This document shows positions 9,387-17,850 of a stretch of 64,000 bases of DNA, piece after piece. The notes beneath the pieces are model-generated. The model was not told the origin of the DNA and made no database searches. It saw nothing but the letters and a program-made list of their open reading frames with translations. A program made the translations under genes and the position numbers. Numbering within the stretch: position 1 is the first letter of the stretch; each line of letters begins with the position of its first letter. The DNA is from Streptomyces sp. SLBN-118 (GTDB lineage: Bacteria > Actinomycetota > Actinomycetes > Streptomycetales > Streptomycetaceae), in NCBI RefSeq assembly GCF_006715635.1, contig NZ_VFNP01000002.1, positions 124,001 to 188,000 on the forward strand, given 5' to 3'.

Positions 9387-10205
9387 TCACGGCTGCGCCA
9401 GCAGGGAGCTCTGGTAGCGGCGCATCCCGCGCAGCCACCGGTCGTAGTCCGAGCCCTTCTGCCGGTACATCTGAAGAACGTCTTCGTGCGGCAGGATCAG
9501 GAAGCGCTCGTCCTCGATCGCGGCCAGGACGGCGTCGGCGACTTCGGCCGGCTCCAGGACGTCACCCGCGGACGTGACGGCCCGCGTCGCCGCTCTTCCC
9601 AGCGCGTCCCCGGAGTCCTCTCCGGAGGACAGCATCCGGGTGTTCACGCCCATCGGGCACAGGCAGCTGACCCGGACCCCGCGGTCGCCGTAGGTGACAC
9701 TCAGCCATTCGGCGAAGGCCACGGCCGCGTGCTTGGTGACGGCGTACGTGGCGGAGCCGATCTGGGTGAGCAGCCCGGCCGCCGAGGCGGTGCTGACGAA
9801 GTAGCCCTCGCCGCGTTCGAGCCACCCCGGCACCAGCAGCCTCGCCGCACGGATGTGGGCGCGAAGGTTGACGTCGATCGAGAGGTCCCAGTCCTGCTCG
9901 CTCGCCTCGAGGCCGGGGGCCCCGGCGATGCCCGCGTTCGCGAAGTAGAGGTCGACCGGACCGAAAGTGTTCTCGGCCAGGGCGATCAGCTGCTGGATCT
10001 GGGCGGTGTCCGACACATCGGCGCCGGCGCTGACGGTGCTTCCCGGATGGTCGGCGTTGACTCTCTCCGACACCGCCCGCGCGGTCTCGGCATCGAGGTC
10101 CGAGACGACGACTCTGGCACCCGCGCGAGCGAGCCGCGCGACCAGCGCGCCGCCGATGCCGCCACCACCACCGGTGACGATGGCGGCTCTTCCTGCAACG
10201 TTCAC
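9387..10205 (-). CDS. SDR-family oxidoreductase
   Basis: A 272-residue classical SDR, first gene of the four-gene leftward operon. The cofactor loop TGGGGGIGGALVARL (about 12-26), ADV near 63, NAG near 90, and STASAAG with YAVTKHA as catalytic Ser/Tyr/Lys are all present. The C-terminal ILPHEDVLQMYRQKGSDYDRWLRGMRR extension is typical of SDRs that accompany acyl-CoA dehydrogenases in actinobacteria. It is expressed from the promoter at 10247-10275, whose operator is shared with the thiolase promoter. Confidence 0.85.
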   Translation of the reverse strand: MNVAGRAAIVTGGGGGIGGALVARLARAGARVVVSDLDAETARAVSERVNADHPGSTVSAGADVSDTAQIQQLIALAENTFGPVDLYFANAGIAGAPGLEASEQDWDLSIDVNLRAHIRAARLLVPGWLERGEGYFVSTASAAGLLTQIGSATYAVTKHAAVAFAEWLSVTYGDRGVRVSCLCPMGVNTRMLSSGEDSGDALGRAATRAVTSAGDVLEPAEVADAVLAAIEDERFLILPHEDVLQMYRQKGSDYDRWLRGMRRYQSSLLAQP

Positions 10206-10246
10206 GGTGGACCCTCTCGGTTGACAGCGTGCGATACTCCCCCACC

Positions 10247-10275
10247 TGTATAATTGAATCCGACGTCAAGTTCAA
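10247..10275 (-). promoter_or_regulatory. Sigma-70-like promoter with TetR operator between -35 and -10 (SDR operon)
   Basis: Read leftward, TTGAAC (10275-10270) and TATACA (10252-10247) are separated by exactly 17 bases. The palindrome TTGAA-N3-GACGTC-N3-TTCAA (10254-10275) covers the -35 box and spacer. The same arrangement occurs at 14812-14840. The TetR gene at 10350-11072 is the obvious candidate repressor. Confidence 0.75.
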
Positions 10276-10300
10276 CACCTGCCCGCACGGTGCCGCAAGG

Positions 10301-10335
10301 AAAAAGCCGCCCATCCCCCGCGGGGATGAGCGGCT
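10301..10335 (-). terminator. Rho-independent terminator after the TetR gene
   Basis: A 14-bp stem with one mismatch (10305-10318 with 10322-10335) followed leftward by five T residues (AAAAA at 10301-10305 on the plus strand). It lies 15 bases beyond the TetR stop and separates that gene from the SDR promoter. Confidence 0.8.
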
Positions 10336-10349
10336 GTCAGGCAGGCGGA

Positions 10350-11072
10350 TCAGCGGTGGCCGGGGAACCGCAGGGCGTTCGCCCAGAGCCGGGTCACCGT
10401 GGACACGAGTTCCTCGAAGTCCACCGGCGTACCTTCTTCCTGCCCCTCGCTGAGCACGAAGGCGTTGTAGGCCATGACGCTGACCATCCCCGACAGAGCA
10501 CGGGACGCCATCATCGGATCGACCTCACCGTCCGCGACACCCCGTGCCTGCAGTTCGGCGATGCCCCGGGCATTGCGGCGGATGAACGCCTCCCCGCGCC
10601 GCCTTCGGAACTCACGGAACTCCGGCTCCACTTGGGCGACCTGCTCCAGCAGCGCCATCAGCTTCGCGTTCCGCTTGTACGCCGCGAGATACGCCCGGTT
10701 GCTCGCCTCGAGCACCGCATAGGGATCGTCGGTACCCTGCACCCGGCCCATGCCGGGGTGCATCATGTCCTCCTGCGCCTCCAGCAGGACGGCGGCAAGC
10801 ACCTCTTCCTTGTTGGCGAAGTAGGTGTAGAAGGATCCGGCCGCGCAGCGAGCCTCCTTGGTGATGTCGGTCAGGCGCGTGTCGAGGTAGCCGTCCCGTT
10901 CGAACACCTTCCGCGCAGCCTTCACCAGAGCGGCCCGCGTCCGTGCCCCGCGCTGTGTCGTGGGCGGCTCGCGCAGCTGTGAGAAGGGCGCCACCGGCGG
11001 TGCCTGCTCGCTGTCGATCTCCTCTGGCGCAGTGGTGTCCATCCGCGGGACTTTACTTGAATCCGACGCCAT
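10350..11072 (-). CDS. TetR/AcrR-family repressor of the acyl-CoA cluster
   Basis: A 240-residue protein with a disordered N-terminal tail of about 35 residues. The TetR DNA-binding domain follows (RTRAALVKAARKVFERDGYLDTRLTDITKEA, AAGSFYTYFANKEEVLAAVL), then an all-helical ligand domain. ATG 11072 is preferred; GTG 11078 is also in frame. The gene lies 48 bases behind the acyl-CoA ligase gene and is probably cotranscribed with it. A sequence nearly identical to the left half of the operators (TTGAATCCGACGCCAT) overlaps its own start codon, so autoregulation is possible. Acyl-CoA or a hydroxyacyl intermediate would be a likely ligand. Confidence 0.85.
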   Translation of the reverse strand: MASDSSKVPRMDTTAPEEIDSEQAPPVAPFSQLREPPTTQRGARTRAALVKAARKVFERDGYLDTRLTDITKEARCAAGSFYTYFANKEEVLAAVLLEAQEDMMHPGMGRVQGTDDPYAVLEASNRAYLAAYKRNAKLMALLEQVAQVEPEFREFRRRRGEAFIRRNARGIAELQARGVADGEVDPMMASRALSGMVSVMAYNAFVLSEGQEEGTPVDFEELVSTVTRLWANALRFPGHR

Positions 11073-11126
11073 AGTCACAAATCCAAAAGGGCAGAAGGGC
11101 CCGGTTGATGTCCCGGTCTCCGGGGT

Positions 11127-12650
11127 TCAGCGGCGGGCGGCAGCGTCGCCGAGCGCGCTGTCGCGGTTGAAAGCGCTGCGGTCGATGGACCGCTTGAGGA
11201 TCTTCCCCGTCGGGCCCTTGGGCAGCGCGTCCACGAACCGGACGATGCGTGGGATCTTGTAGGCGGACAGCCGCTCCCGTGCCCAGCCCGACACCTCGGC
11301 GGCACCGAGTTCCGAACCGGGCCGGGTCGCGATGAGCGCGGCGACCTCCTCGCCGTAGTGGTCGTCGGGAACGCCGATCACGGCTGCCTCGACGATGTCG
11401 GGGTGCTCGTAGAGGACCTCCTCGACCTCACCGGGGTAGACGTTGTAGCCGCCGCGGATGATCAGGTCCTTGATACGGTCGACGATGCGCAGGTCCCCGT
11501 CCGTGTCCTTTTCGCCGAGGTCGCCGGTCCTGAACCAGCCGTCGGGTGCGATCGCCGCGGCGGTGTCCGCGGGGCGGTTCCAGTAGCCGCGCATCACCGT
11601 GGGCCCCTTGATGTGGACCTCGCCGACACCACCCGGCGGGCACTCCTTGTCGTCGGCGTCGCGCACCTGGACCTGCAGCCCCGGGACCGCCCTGCCGGTA
11701 CAGCCGGTCTTGCCGCCGCGGTCGATGTCGTTGAAGGTGCCGAACGCGGTGGTCTCCGTGAGCCCGTACCCTTCGAGAATCGTGCAGCCGAATCGGTCCT
11801 CGAAGGCCCGCGCGATCTCCCCGGGCAGCGAGGCGCCGCCGGAGACGGCGACACGGAGCTGGGCGAAGTCCGCCGGGTTCGCGTGGCCCGACGCGTGCAG
11901 CATCGCGTTCCACATGGTCGGCACGCCGGCCATGATGGTGAGCCGGTCGCGGCGCAGCATCTCCAGCATCGACGCGGGGTCGAACCGGGCCAGCAACGAC
12001 ATCGAGCCGCCCGCGGTCAGGGCCGCCATCAGGACCGACGCCTGGCCGAAGACGTGGAACAGCGGGAGTCCGGTGCCAATACGGTCGGCGCTCGAGGCGC
12101 GGCTGCACTGGGCGCCGATCTCCCCGGCGGACAACAGGTTGCCGACCGTGAGCTGGGCCCCCTTCGGCCGTCCGGTGGTGCCGGAGGTGTACAGGATGGC
12201 CGCGGTCTCGTCACGGTCCCGGTCGACGACGTCGGCAGGGGTTGCTCCGGTGACCGACGCGCCCGGGGCCAGCGTCCACAAGGGCACCTTGAGCGCCGCG
12301 GCCGCCTCGGCGACGGCGGGGCCGAGGGCGTGCCAGGCGATCGCCAACGAGCACCCGGCGTCGCCGAGAACGTACTCGACCTCGGCCCGGGTGGCCATCG
12401 TGTTGACCGGCACCACGACACAGCCCGCGGCCTGGATCCCGAGGTAGGCCACCACGAACTCGGGCACCGAAGGCGCCGTGAGCAGCACCCTGTCCCCGGG
12501 GGACAGGCCCGCGGCGGCCAGGGCGCCGGCGTACCGGAGGCTCGCGTCACGCAGCTGAAGGTAGGTCCACTGATCGCTGGCGCCGCGCAGGGCGATGTTG
12601 TCGGGAGTGGCGGCCGCGTGGCGGCATACAGGATCGAATACGCTGGTCAT
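11127..12650 (-). CDS. Acyl-CoA synthetase (AMP-forming, LvaE-type or medium-chain)
   Basis: A 507-residue ANL-superfamily ligase that activates a carboxylic acid to its acyl-CoA through an acyl-AMP. Motifs in order: ILYTSGTTGRPKGAQL (P-loop), GYGLTETTAF, WFRTGDLGEKD, the hinge around IVDRIKDLIIRGGYNVYPGEVEE, and the catalytic lysine in PKGPTGKILKR. I chose ATG 12650 because GGAAGG lies upstream and the protein begins as in homologues; the frame is open 64 codons further. It lies downstream of the HAD gene with a 139-base gap and just before tetR. Confidence 0.85.
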   Translation of the reverse strand: MTSVFDPVCRHAAATPDNIALRGASDQWTYLQLRDASLRYAGALAAAGLSPGDRVLLTAPSVPEFVVAYLGIQAAGCVVVPVNTMATRAEVEYVLGDAGCSLAIAWHALGPAVAEAAAALKVPLWTLAPGASVTGATPADVVDRDRDETAAILYTSGTTGRPKGAQLTVGNLLSAGEIGAQCSRASSADRIGTGLPLFHVFGQASVLMAALTAGGSMSLLARFDPASMLEMLRRDRLTIMAGVPTMWNAMLHASGHANPADFAQLRVAVSGGASLPGEIARAFEDRFGCTILEGYGLTETTAFGTFNDIDRGGKTGCTGRAVPGLQVQVRDADDKECPPGGVGEVHIKGPTVMRGYWNRPADTAAAIAPDGWFRTGDLGEKDTDGDLRIVDRIKDLIIRGGYNVYPGEVEEVLYEHPDIVEAAVIGVPDDHYGEEVAALIATRPGSELGAAEVSGWARERLSAYKIPRIVRFVDALPKGPTGKILKRSIDRSAFNRDSALGDAAARR

Positions 12651-12789
12651 GGGTGGTGCCTTCCGGCTGTGTGAGCAGATGTCGGTGCGGGTCTCGCCCT
12701 CGCGATCGGTTGGGTTGGCCCGGCCTCCCCGGCAAGCCTTCAGCCGGGGGGCCGGATGACGCACCTGGCTGCGCCGATCCGCCGAGCGG

Positions 12790-13416
12790 TCAGGTGGTGA
12801 TACCGAAACGTTCGGCGAGTTGGCGGCGGGTGTCGGGCGCACCGGTGTGCAGCACGCCCCCGATTCCGATCCGCGCCGCCCCGTCGAGGTTCTGTTGCAG
12901 GTCGTCGATCATGACCGCCTCCTCGGGGTCGACGCCGAGGCGTTCGCATGCGATCGCGTAGATCCGGCGGGAGGGCTTGCGGATCCCGACCTCGGAGGAG
13001 ATGACGACCACATCGGCGACAGCGGCGAGGTCGACGCCGTCGTAGGTGCCGGTACCGAACGAATTGGACACCAGCGCGACGGGACGACCGGCGGCTCGAA
13101 GATCACCGAGCAGCGCCAACATGTCCTGGTCGATCGACATCCCCGCTTGCATCCGGGCAGTGAGGCCCTCGGCCGGCACGTCGGCGCCGTGGACGCGGAG
13201 ACGCTCGGCGAATCCTCGCTCGAAGGCCTCGGCGTCGATACGGCCGCACTCGTGGTCGGCCAGGAGGGTACGTGACTGCTGGTCGCGGGCGAGGAGGTCC
13301 AGCGGCAGGCGGGGATCGCCGCCGAGCGAGGCGCCGAAGTCGGTGAAAGCCTGCAACACGCTGGAGGTGATGACCCCGCCGAAGTCCACCAGGACCGCGG
13401 TTCGGTCCTTCCCCAT
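12790..13416 (-). CDS. HAD-family hydrolase (ACAD10 N-domain type)
   Basis: A 208-residue HAD-superfamily protein. Motif I is VDFGGV, so the nucleophile Asp is present but the second Asp of DxDGT is replaced, as in the epoxide-hydrolase-N/ACAD10 HAD branch. Motif II is VSNS, motif III RKPS, motif IV MIDD. Its start ATG overlaps the thiolase stop (TGATG). In animal ACAD10 a HAD, an APH kinase and an acyl-CoA dehydrogenase are one protein; here all three types occur as separate genes of one cluster. The role could be phosphatase or a non-catalytic partner. Confidence 0.8.
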   Translation of the reverse strand: MGKDRTAVLVDFGGVITSSVLQAFTDFGASLGGDPRLPLDLLARDQQSRTLLADHECGRIDAEAFERGFAERLRVHGADVPAEGLTARMQAGMSIDQDMLALLGDLRAAGRPVALVSNSFGTGTYDGVDLAAVADVVVISSEVGIRKPSRRIYAIACERLGVDPEEAVMIDDLQQNLDGAARIGIGGVLHTGAPDTRRQLAERFGITT

Positions 13417-14615
13417 CACGCGACCTCGAACAGTCCGGCAGCGCCCATTCCGCCGCCGACACACATCGAGATCACCACATACCGGACGCCTCGGCGCTTG
13501 CCCTCGATGAGGGCGTGCCCCACCAGGCGGGCACCGGTCATTCCGTACGGATGGCCGACCGAGATCGCGCCGCCGTTGACGTTGAAGCGCTCAGGGTCGA
13601 TGTGCAGCTCGTCCCGGCAGTACAGCGCCTGGGAGGCGAACGCCTCGTTGAGTTCCCACAGGCCGATGTCGTCGATGGTGAGGTTGTGCTGCTTCAGCAG
13701 TTTCGGAATGGCGAACACCGGACCGATGCCCATCTCCTCCGGCCCGCAACCGGCCACGGTCATACCCCGATAGACCCCCAGCGGTTCCAGTCCGCGGCGC
13801 GCCGCCTCCCCCGCCTCCATCAGCACCGACGCCGAAGCCCCGTCCGACAGCTGCGAGGAGTTGCCCGCCGTCACGCTGGAATGCGCGCTCACCTGACCGT
13901 CGGGCAGCACCGGCGCCAGCCCGGCCAGGCCTTCGAGCCTCGTCGACGCGCGATTGCCCTCGTCCCGGGTCAGAGTGACCTCCTCGTCCCGCACCTCCCC
14001 GGACTGCCTGTCGAGCACCTTCTTGACGCTGCTGAGCGCGACGATCTCCTGGTCGAACCGGCCGGCCTCCTGCGCCGCCGCGGTGCGCTGCTGCGACACC
14101 AGCGCGAACTCGTCCTGGCGCTCCCTGCTCACACCGTAGCGTTCGGCGACGATCTCCGCCGTCTGCAGCATCGGCAGGTAGATGCTCGGCTTGTGCTCGA
14201 CCAGCCAGGGATCCGTCATGCGATGGGTGTTCATGTGGTCGTTCTGCACCAGGGAGATCGACTCGACACCGCCGCCGACCGCGACCTGCATGCCGTCCGC
14301 GACGATCTGCTTGGCGGCCGTGGCAATGGCCATCAGGCCCGACGAGCACTGGCGGTCGATCGTCATCCCCGACACGGCGTCCGGAAGTCCGGCGCGCAGA
14401 GCTGCCTGGCGCGCGATGTTGAAGCCGGAGGAACCCTGCTGCACGGCGCAGCCGAACACGACGTCCTCGACCTCGCCACCCTCCAGCCCCGCGCGCTGCA
14501 CCGCGTGCCGAAGGGCATGAGCGGCGAGTTCCTGCGCCTGGGTGTCGTTGAACGCGCCGCGGTAGGCCTTTCCGATCGGCGTCCGTGCCGTCGAAACGAT
14601 GACTGCTTCCCTCAT
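13416..14615 (-). CDS. Thiolase (acetyl-CoA C-acyltransferase)
   Basis: A 399-residue thiolase II. The acyl-accepting Cys is Cys90 in [11 protein letters not shown], the His is in [18 protein letters not shown], and the second Cys in [17 protein letters not shown]. The length and all catalytic residues match degradative thiolases that cleave 3-ketoacyl-CoA to acetyl-CoA (or propionyl-CoA) and a shortened acyl-CoA. It is the first gene after the operator-promoter at 14812-14840 and is coupled to the HAD gene. Confidence 0.9.
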   Translation of the reverse strand: MREAVIVSTARTPIGKAYRGAFNDTQAQELAAHALRHAVQRAGLEGGEVEDVVFGCAVQQGSSGFNIARQAALRAGLPDAVSGMTIDRQCSSGLMAIATAAKQIVADGMQVAVGGGVESISLVQNDHMNTHRMTDPWLVEHKPSIYLPMLQTAEIVAERYGVSRERQDEFALVSQQRTAAAQEAGRFDQEIVALSSVKKVLDRQSGEVRDEEVTLTRDEGNRASTRLEGLAGLAPVLPDGQVSAHSSVTAGNSSQLSDGASASVLMEAGEAARRGLEPLGVYRGMTVAGCGPEEMGIGPVFAIPKLLKQHNLTIDDIGLWELNEAFASQALYCRDELHIDPERFNVNGGAISVGHPYGMTGARLVGHALIEGKRRGVRYVVISMCVGGGMGAAGLFEVA

Positions 14616-14811
14616 GTCGCCTCACTGCTTCCTGTTGGTCCGATTCGTCCGGGAGCTCGGGGCCGAAATGCCGAGCTCCGTGAGCCGGGCTCGATGCGAG
14701 GAGGCGGCCCCGAACGCCAACTGCGGCGCTGCGAGCGCGCATTGCTGTCCCCTCCCCTGACCGATGACAGCGCCATGGCCGCGGAAGGGACGGAAAACGG
14801 CCTCCGGGTCG

Positions 14812-14840
14812 GTTATAGTTGAACTCGGCGTCATGTTCAA
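14812..14840 (-). promoter_or_regulatory. Sigma-70-like promoter with TetR operator (thiolase operon)
   Basis: Read leftward, TTGAAC (14840-14835) and TATAAC (14817-14812) are 17 bases apart. The palindrome TTGAA-N3-GGCGTC-N3-TTCAA (14819-14840) matches the operator at 10254-10275 in arms, core and phasing to the promoter. The leader to the thiolase ATG is about 190 bases. Confidence 0.75.
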
Positions 14841-14863
14841 CCATGACCGTGAGCCGCTCGGTC

Positions 14864-14906
14864 TTGACAGCCCGCCTCCCCGCCTGAAGGATACCGACCA
14901 GTCGGT
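14864..14906 (+). promoter_or_regulatory. Promoter with a second type of TetR-like operator
   Basis: TTGACA at 14864-14869, with a weak GGATAC-like -10 about 19-20 bases downstream. The palindrome TACCGAC-CA-GTCGGTA (about 14892-14907) covers the expected -10/start region. This ACCGAC/GTCGGT operator is typical of other TetR regulators and differs from the cluster operator 24 bases upstream. It would drive the now broken hydrolase at 14922. Confidence 0.55.
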
Positions 14907-14921
14907 ACGAAGAGATGGGTC

Positions 14922-15330
14922 GTGACCGAGCTGAGCATCTCCACCAGTGCGGGCGTGTTCGACGCGATCGTGGCGGGTCCGCGCGAGGGCCGCCCGGTGC
15001 TGATGCTGCACGGCTCCCCGCAGACGGGACTGGTGTGGCAACGACAGATCGCGGCGCTGGCCGCCCGCGGCTACCGAGTGGTGGTACGACCAGCGTGGGT
15101 ACTCCCCCGGCGCCCGCCACAGAGGCCCGAGGACTATCCCATCGGCCTTCTCGTCGACGACGTGGTCGCGATCACGGAGGAACTGGGCTGGGCAGCCTTC
15201 GACCTGGTCGGCCACGACTGGGGAGGCGCGGTGGCCTGGCGGACCGCTGACGCCCGCCCGGGGCGCGTACGTACCCTGACGGTCGTCTCCACCCCGCACC
15301 CCGGCGCCCTGGCCCCGCAGCCGGACTCTG
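14922..15330 (+). pseudogene. Alpha/beta hydrolase (epoxide-hydrolase-like), truncated and frameshifted
   Basis: The N-terminal half of an alpha/beta hydrolase is clear: LMLHGSPQTGLVW (oxyanion loop), GLLVDDVVAITEELGW and the nucleophile elbow VGHDWGGAVAW with Asp. Between about 15085 and 15117 the expected DQRGYSPGAR reads in the +1 frame, while PQRPEDY after it is back in the first frame, so two compensating indels are present. Similarity ends after STPHPGALA near 15320; the cap domain and the second Asp/His are missing. The next recognisable sequence is a LacI fragment on the other strand. Confidence 0.75.
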
Positions 15331-15344
15331 GACATCGGCCTTGT

Positions 15345-15605
15345 TCAGTAACGGCATGTGCTGGCTCGGATGATGAGGCGGGCGGGCAGCCTCCACTGCG
15401 GTGCGGTGCCGTCAGTTGGGCGGCCATTGTGGTCGAGGAGGAGGCGGGCCGCTGTCTCGCCTTTCTCGGTGACGGGCTGCCGGACGGTGGTGAGAGGGAC
15501 GGGCGCGCTGACGGCTGAGGGGATGTCGTCGTAGCCGATGACAGCGAGGTCCCCGGGGAAGGTGAGGCCGTGATCACGGGCGGCAAGGCAGGCTCCGGCT
15601 GCCGG
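15345..15605 (-). pseudogene. LacI-family regulator, C-terminal fragment
   Basis: About 85 residues carrying AARDHGLTFPGDLAVIGYDD and PLTTVRQPVTEKGETAARLL, then RLIIRAST. This is the end of the periplasmic-binding-like effector domain of LacI/GalR regulators. The HTH and most of the sensor domain are absent, so it cannot bind DNA. It joins abruptly to the truncated hydrolase on one side and the EamA fragment on the other. Confidence 0.7.
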
Positions 15606-15629
15606 CAAAGCTGCGTGTCAGGCAGTGAC

Positions 15630-15850
15630 ATCGGCCCCCTGCCCGCCCTTCAGGCGCGCTCGCCGACCGGTGTCGGCTCGGGAACTGCGGCTTCCTCGAC
15701 GGCCGTTCGGCGCTCGACGAACCCGAGTGCCACACCGCGATGATGATCACGCCGCCGAAGACGTGCGCGAGCCGGACTGTCTCTCCGTGGATCACCACGG
15801 CAACGAGGAGCACGGTCATCAGCGGATAGGAGGCCACGATCAAACCGTCG
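15630..15850 (-). pseudogene. EamA/DMT-type transporter, C-terminal fragment
   Basis: The stretch LIVASYPLMTVLLVAVVIHG, then ETVRLAHVFGGVIIIAVWH corresponds to the last two membrane helices of a drug/metabolite transporter (EamA domain). It is followed by a charged tail. The preceding eight helices are missing and upstream codons in the frame have no transporter character. It is one of several fragments placed end to end here. Confidence 0.55.
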
Positions 15851-16206
15851 AAATCGACGCAACGGAGCTCGCCGTGATCCTCCGCGAACTCTGTCGCGAA
15901 AGGGCTTTCGAAGTTGAGCGGGGTCGGACTCCGGGTGGGTTGTCGCCTCGCCACGGGCGGTGAGAATCGGGCGGGTTTGGTCTGGGGCGCCTGAATTCTG
16001 AACCCGAACTGAGCGGCCACGCCCTCGCGTTGCACTCGGCGGGAATGACGACGATGCAGGGGTGAGCGCACTCCCCTGGCGGGTTCCGTGGGTCAACTCG
16101 CCTCGCGTCGCCCGCCCGGGCGATGGCAGTGGCGTCGCTCGCGGTGACGGCGGCGCTGGTCCACGGCTGTCGGCGGGCGGGGCGTCAGACCGCTCCTGCG
16201 CCGGAC

Positions 16207-16371
16207 GAAGAGTGAAGGCATCAACCCGTGATCAAGCTCGTCGCCCGAGCCGCCCACGGCTTCCGCAATCCGGCCTACCAACGCCTACGCACACGCTCCG
16301 TCACCACCCACCGAGCCCGCGGGCACCTGCGGCCCGCCTACATTCCAAGACCCGGTATGGCAAGGGGCTAA
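16207..16371 (+). pseudogene. ISL3-type transposase, C-terminal remnant
   Basis: TKSEGIN in one frame is followed near 16227 by VIKLVARAAHGFRNPAYQRL in another. This resembles the C-terminal end of ISL3-type (IS204/IS1001/IS1165) transposases, where an EGIN motif precedes a basic helix and GFRN. A one-base frameshift separates the two parts and nothing else of the transposase remains. The frame ends at 16371, overlapping the stop of the EEP gene on the other strand. Confidence 0.55.
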
Positions 16372-17348
16372 AGGTCGAGCACCACCCAGGCGGGGTCATG
16401 ATCCGATCCGTCACCGCTATGCCTGGTACGTCGGTCGATGTGCGAGCCCTTGTGCCGTGTTGTGAGGCTCTTGCTGAGCCAGATCTGGTCGAACAGCTCG
16501 TACTTCGCGGGCTGCCCGGCCTCCTTGAACCGATGGGTCCACGACCCTGAGGCAGGCGGCGGAGGATTGTCGGGCTTGGGTTGCCGGGTCTCCTCCGGAT
16601 GCGCGAGCGCCTCCGTCAGGGTCAACTGGTGCGTCGGTTCGGCCAGTTTGGCGAGCGTCGGCGCATCCGGGGTGTCATTCATGTCACCCAGCACGACGTA
16701 GCTCCCATCGGGGCGGGTGCGTTCGCCGACGATCCGGACGATGGTGTCCACCTGACGGGTGCGCCGCTCGTCGGCCAGGCGCTTGCCTTCCTCGCGGTCC
16801 GTGGCCGGGTCGACGAACTGGCTCTTGAGATGGTTGTTGAAGACGGTCAGCAGATGCTGGTCGGGGTCACGCGGATCCAGTATGTGAACCTCCAGCAGGT
16901 CCCGGCTGAAGATGCGTTCACCGGGCACGTCCGGGTGGACCGCGTGCTGCCAGGAGGTCACCGCCCCGACCGGGAATTTGGACAGCACTGCGAGATCGAT
17001 CAGTCGGGGATCATTGCCCTCGATCAGCGAGAGATGCGGATACGCACTGCCAAGGTGCTGGGTGACGAAGAAGCGCAGAGTGTCGATGTCCTCGACCTCC
17101 TGCACGGCCAGTATGTCCAAGTCCATTTCGCCGATCCGCCGGGCGATCACCTTCTGCGCCTCGGGGTCTTTTCCCTTGACCAGCTTGCCTTTGTACGTAC
17201 GTATCCGCACCTTCTCGGGGTCGTCGAAGGCATAGCTGGAGGTCAGCTGGCCGTCGGCGCCCACCGGATGGACATCCGAGATTTCGGCATGGAAGTTGAA
17301 CCGCGAAAAGAGATTGTTGAGGTTGAATGTTCCCACGGTGACATCCAT
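16368..17348 (-). CDS. Endonuclease/exonuclease/phosphatase (EEP) family hydrolase
   Basis: A 326-residue EEP-fold protein without signal peptide. Motifs: GTFNLNNLFSRFNF at the N-terminus, DILAVQEVEDIDTLR (metal-binding Glu), FNNHLKSQF, VLGDMNDTPDAP (catalytic Asp/Asn) and GSDHDPAWVVLDL with the terminal His. All residues expected for a Mg-dependent phosphoesterase are present. The substrate (DNA, RNA, lipid or small molecule) is unknown. It is the only intact gene between 14.9 and 18.1 kb. ATG 17348 gives the family N-terminus. Confidence 0.8.
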   Translation of the reverse strand: MDVTVGTFNLNNLFSRFNFHAEISDVHPVGADGQLTSSYAFDDPEKVRIRTYKGKLVKGKDPEAQKVIARRIGEMDLDILAVQEVEDIDTLRFFVTQHLGSAYPHLSLIEGNDPRLIDLAVLSKFPVGAVTSWQHAVHPDVPGERIFSRDLLEVHILDPRDPDQHLLTVFNNHLKSQFVDPATDREEGKRLADERRTRQVDTIVRIVGERTRPDGSYVVLGDMNDTPDAPTLAKLAEPTHQLTLTEALAHPEETRQPKPDNPPPPASGSWTHRFKEAGQPAKYELFDQIWLSKSLTTRHKGSHIDRRTRHSGDGSDHDPAWVVLDL

Positions 17349-17850
17349 GACGACCGACCTCCCAGATCAGCCCAATTGCCCCCACTTACCTCGAACGTGT
17401 CGAGCGTAACGCGACCGGCTCGTCGGCGAAAACGGAAGGGGGCCCCTGGCAGTTGAACGCGCAACGGGCCAGGCGCGCACGTGAGTCACCGCCGTATAGA
17501 GCAGAAGTCTGCGAGGGCGTTGCGGTCGACGTCACCTGAATCGCGGCGCGTCCTGCGGTCGCTTCATGCCTCAGCCTGCGGGACATGGGCCCGCTGGCGC
17601 GAGTATGGGTTCGGGCAGGCAGACTCGCTGCTGCCCGCGCTTTCCCCTTGCCCTCTACGAGGAAGAAGAACTCCACCCTTACGAACGTGGGAATGCCATC
17701 GTTGCGCGGGTCACGCCAATTGTCGCCGACTGTCGCGTAGACAACCCTATGGCCCTCAGGGCCGCGCCGTCGAAGTGCTTCAGCAAGGGCCGTGCGGCAG
17801 GTGCGCCGGCACCGGAGGGCGTCCCTTTCTTTGCGTCGGAGGGAACTCCC
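17349..17850. other. Intergenic, no gene recognised
   Basis: A 502-base stretch. A long frame crosses it on the minus strand but shows no family motif and spans unrelated genes. Sequence joined to the N-terminally cut GntR fragment begins at its right end. Confidence 0.4.

Noticed and set aside
11057..11078. Third full TetR operator
   Set aside because: Only the left half matches; the right arm (GTCAC instead of TTCAA) and the promoter boxes are missing. Recorded only as a half-site.
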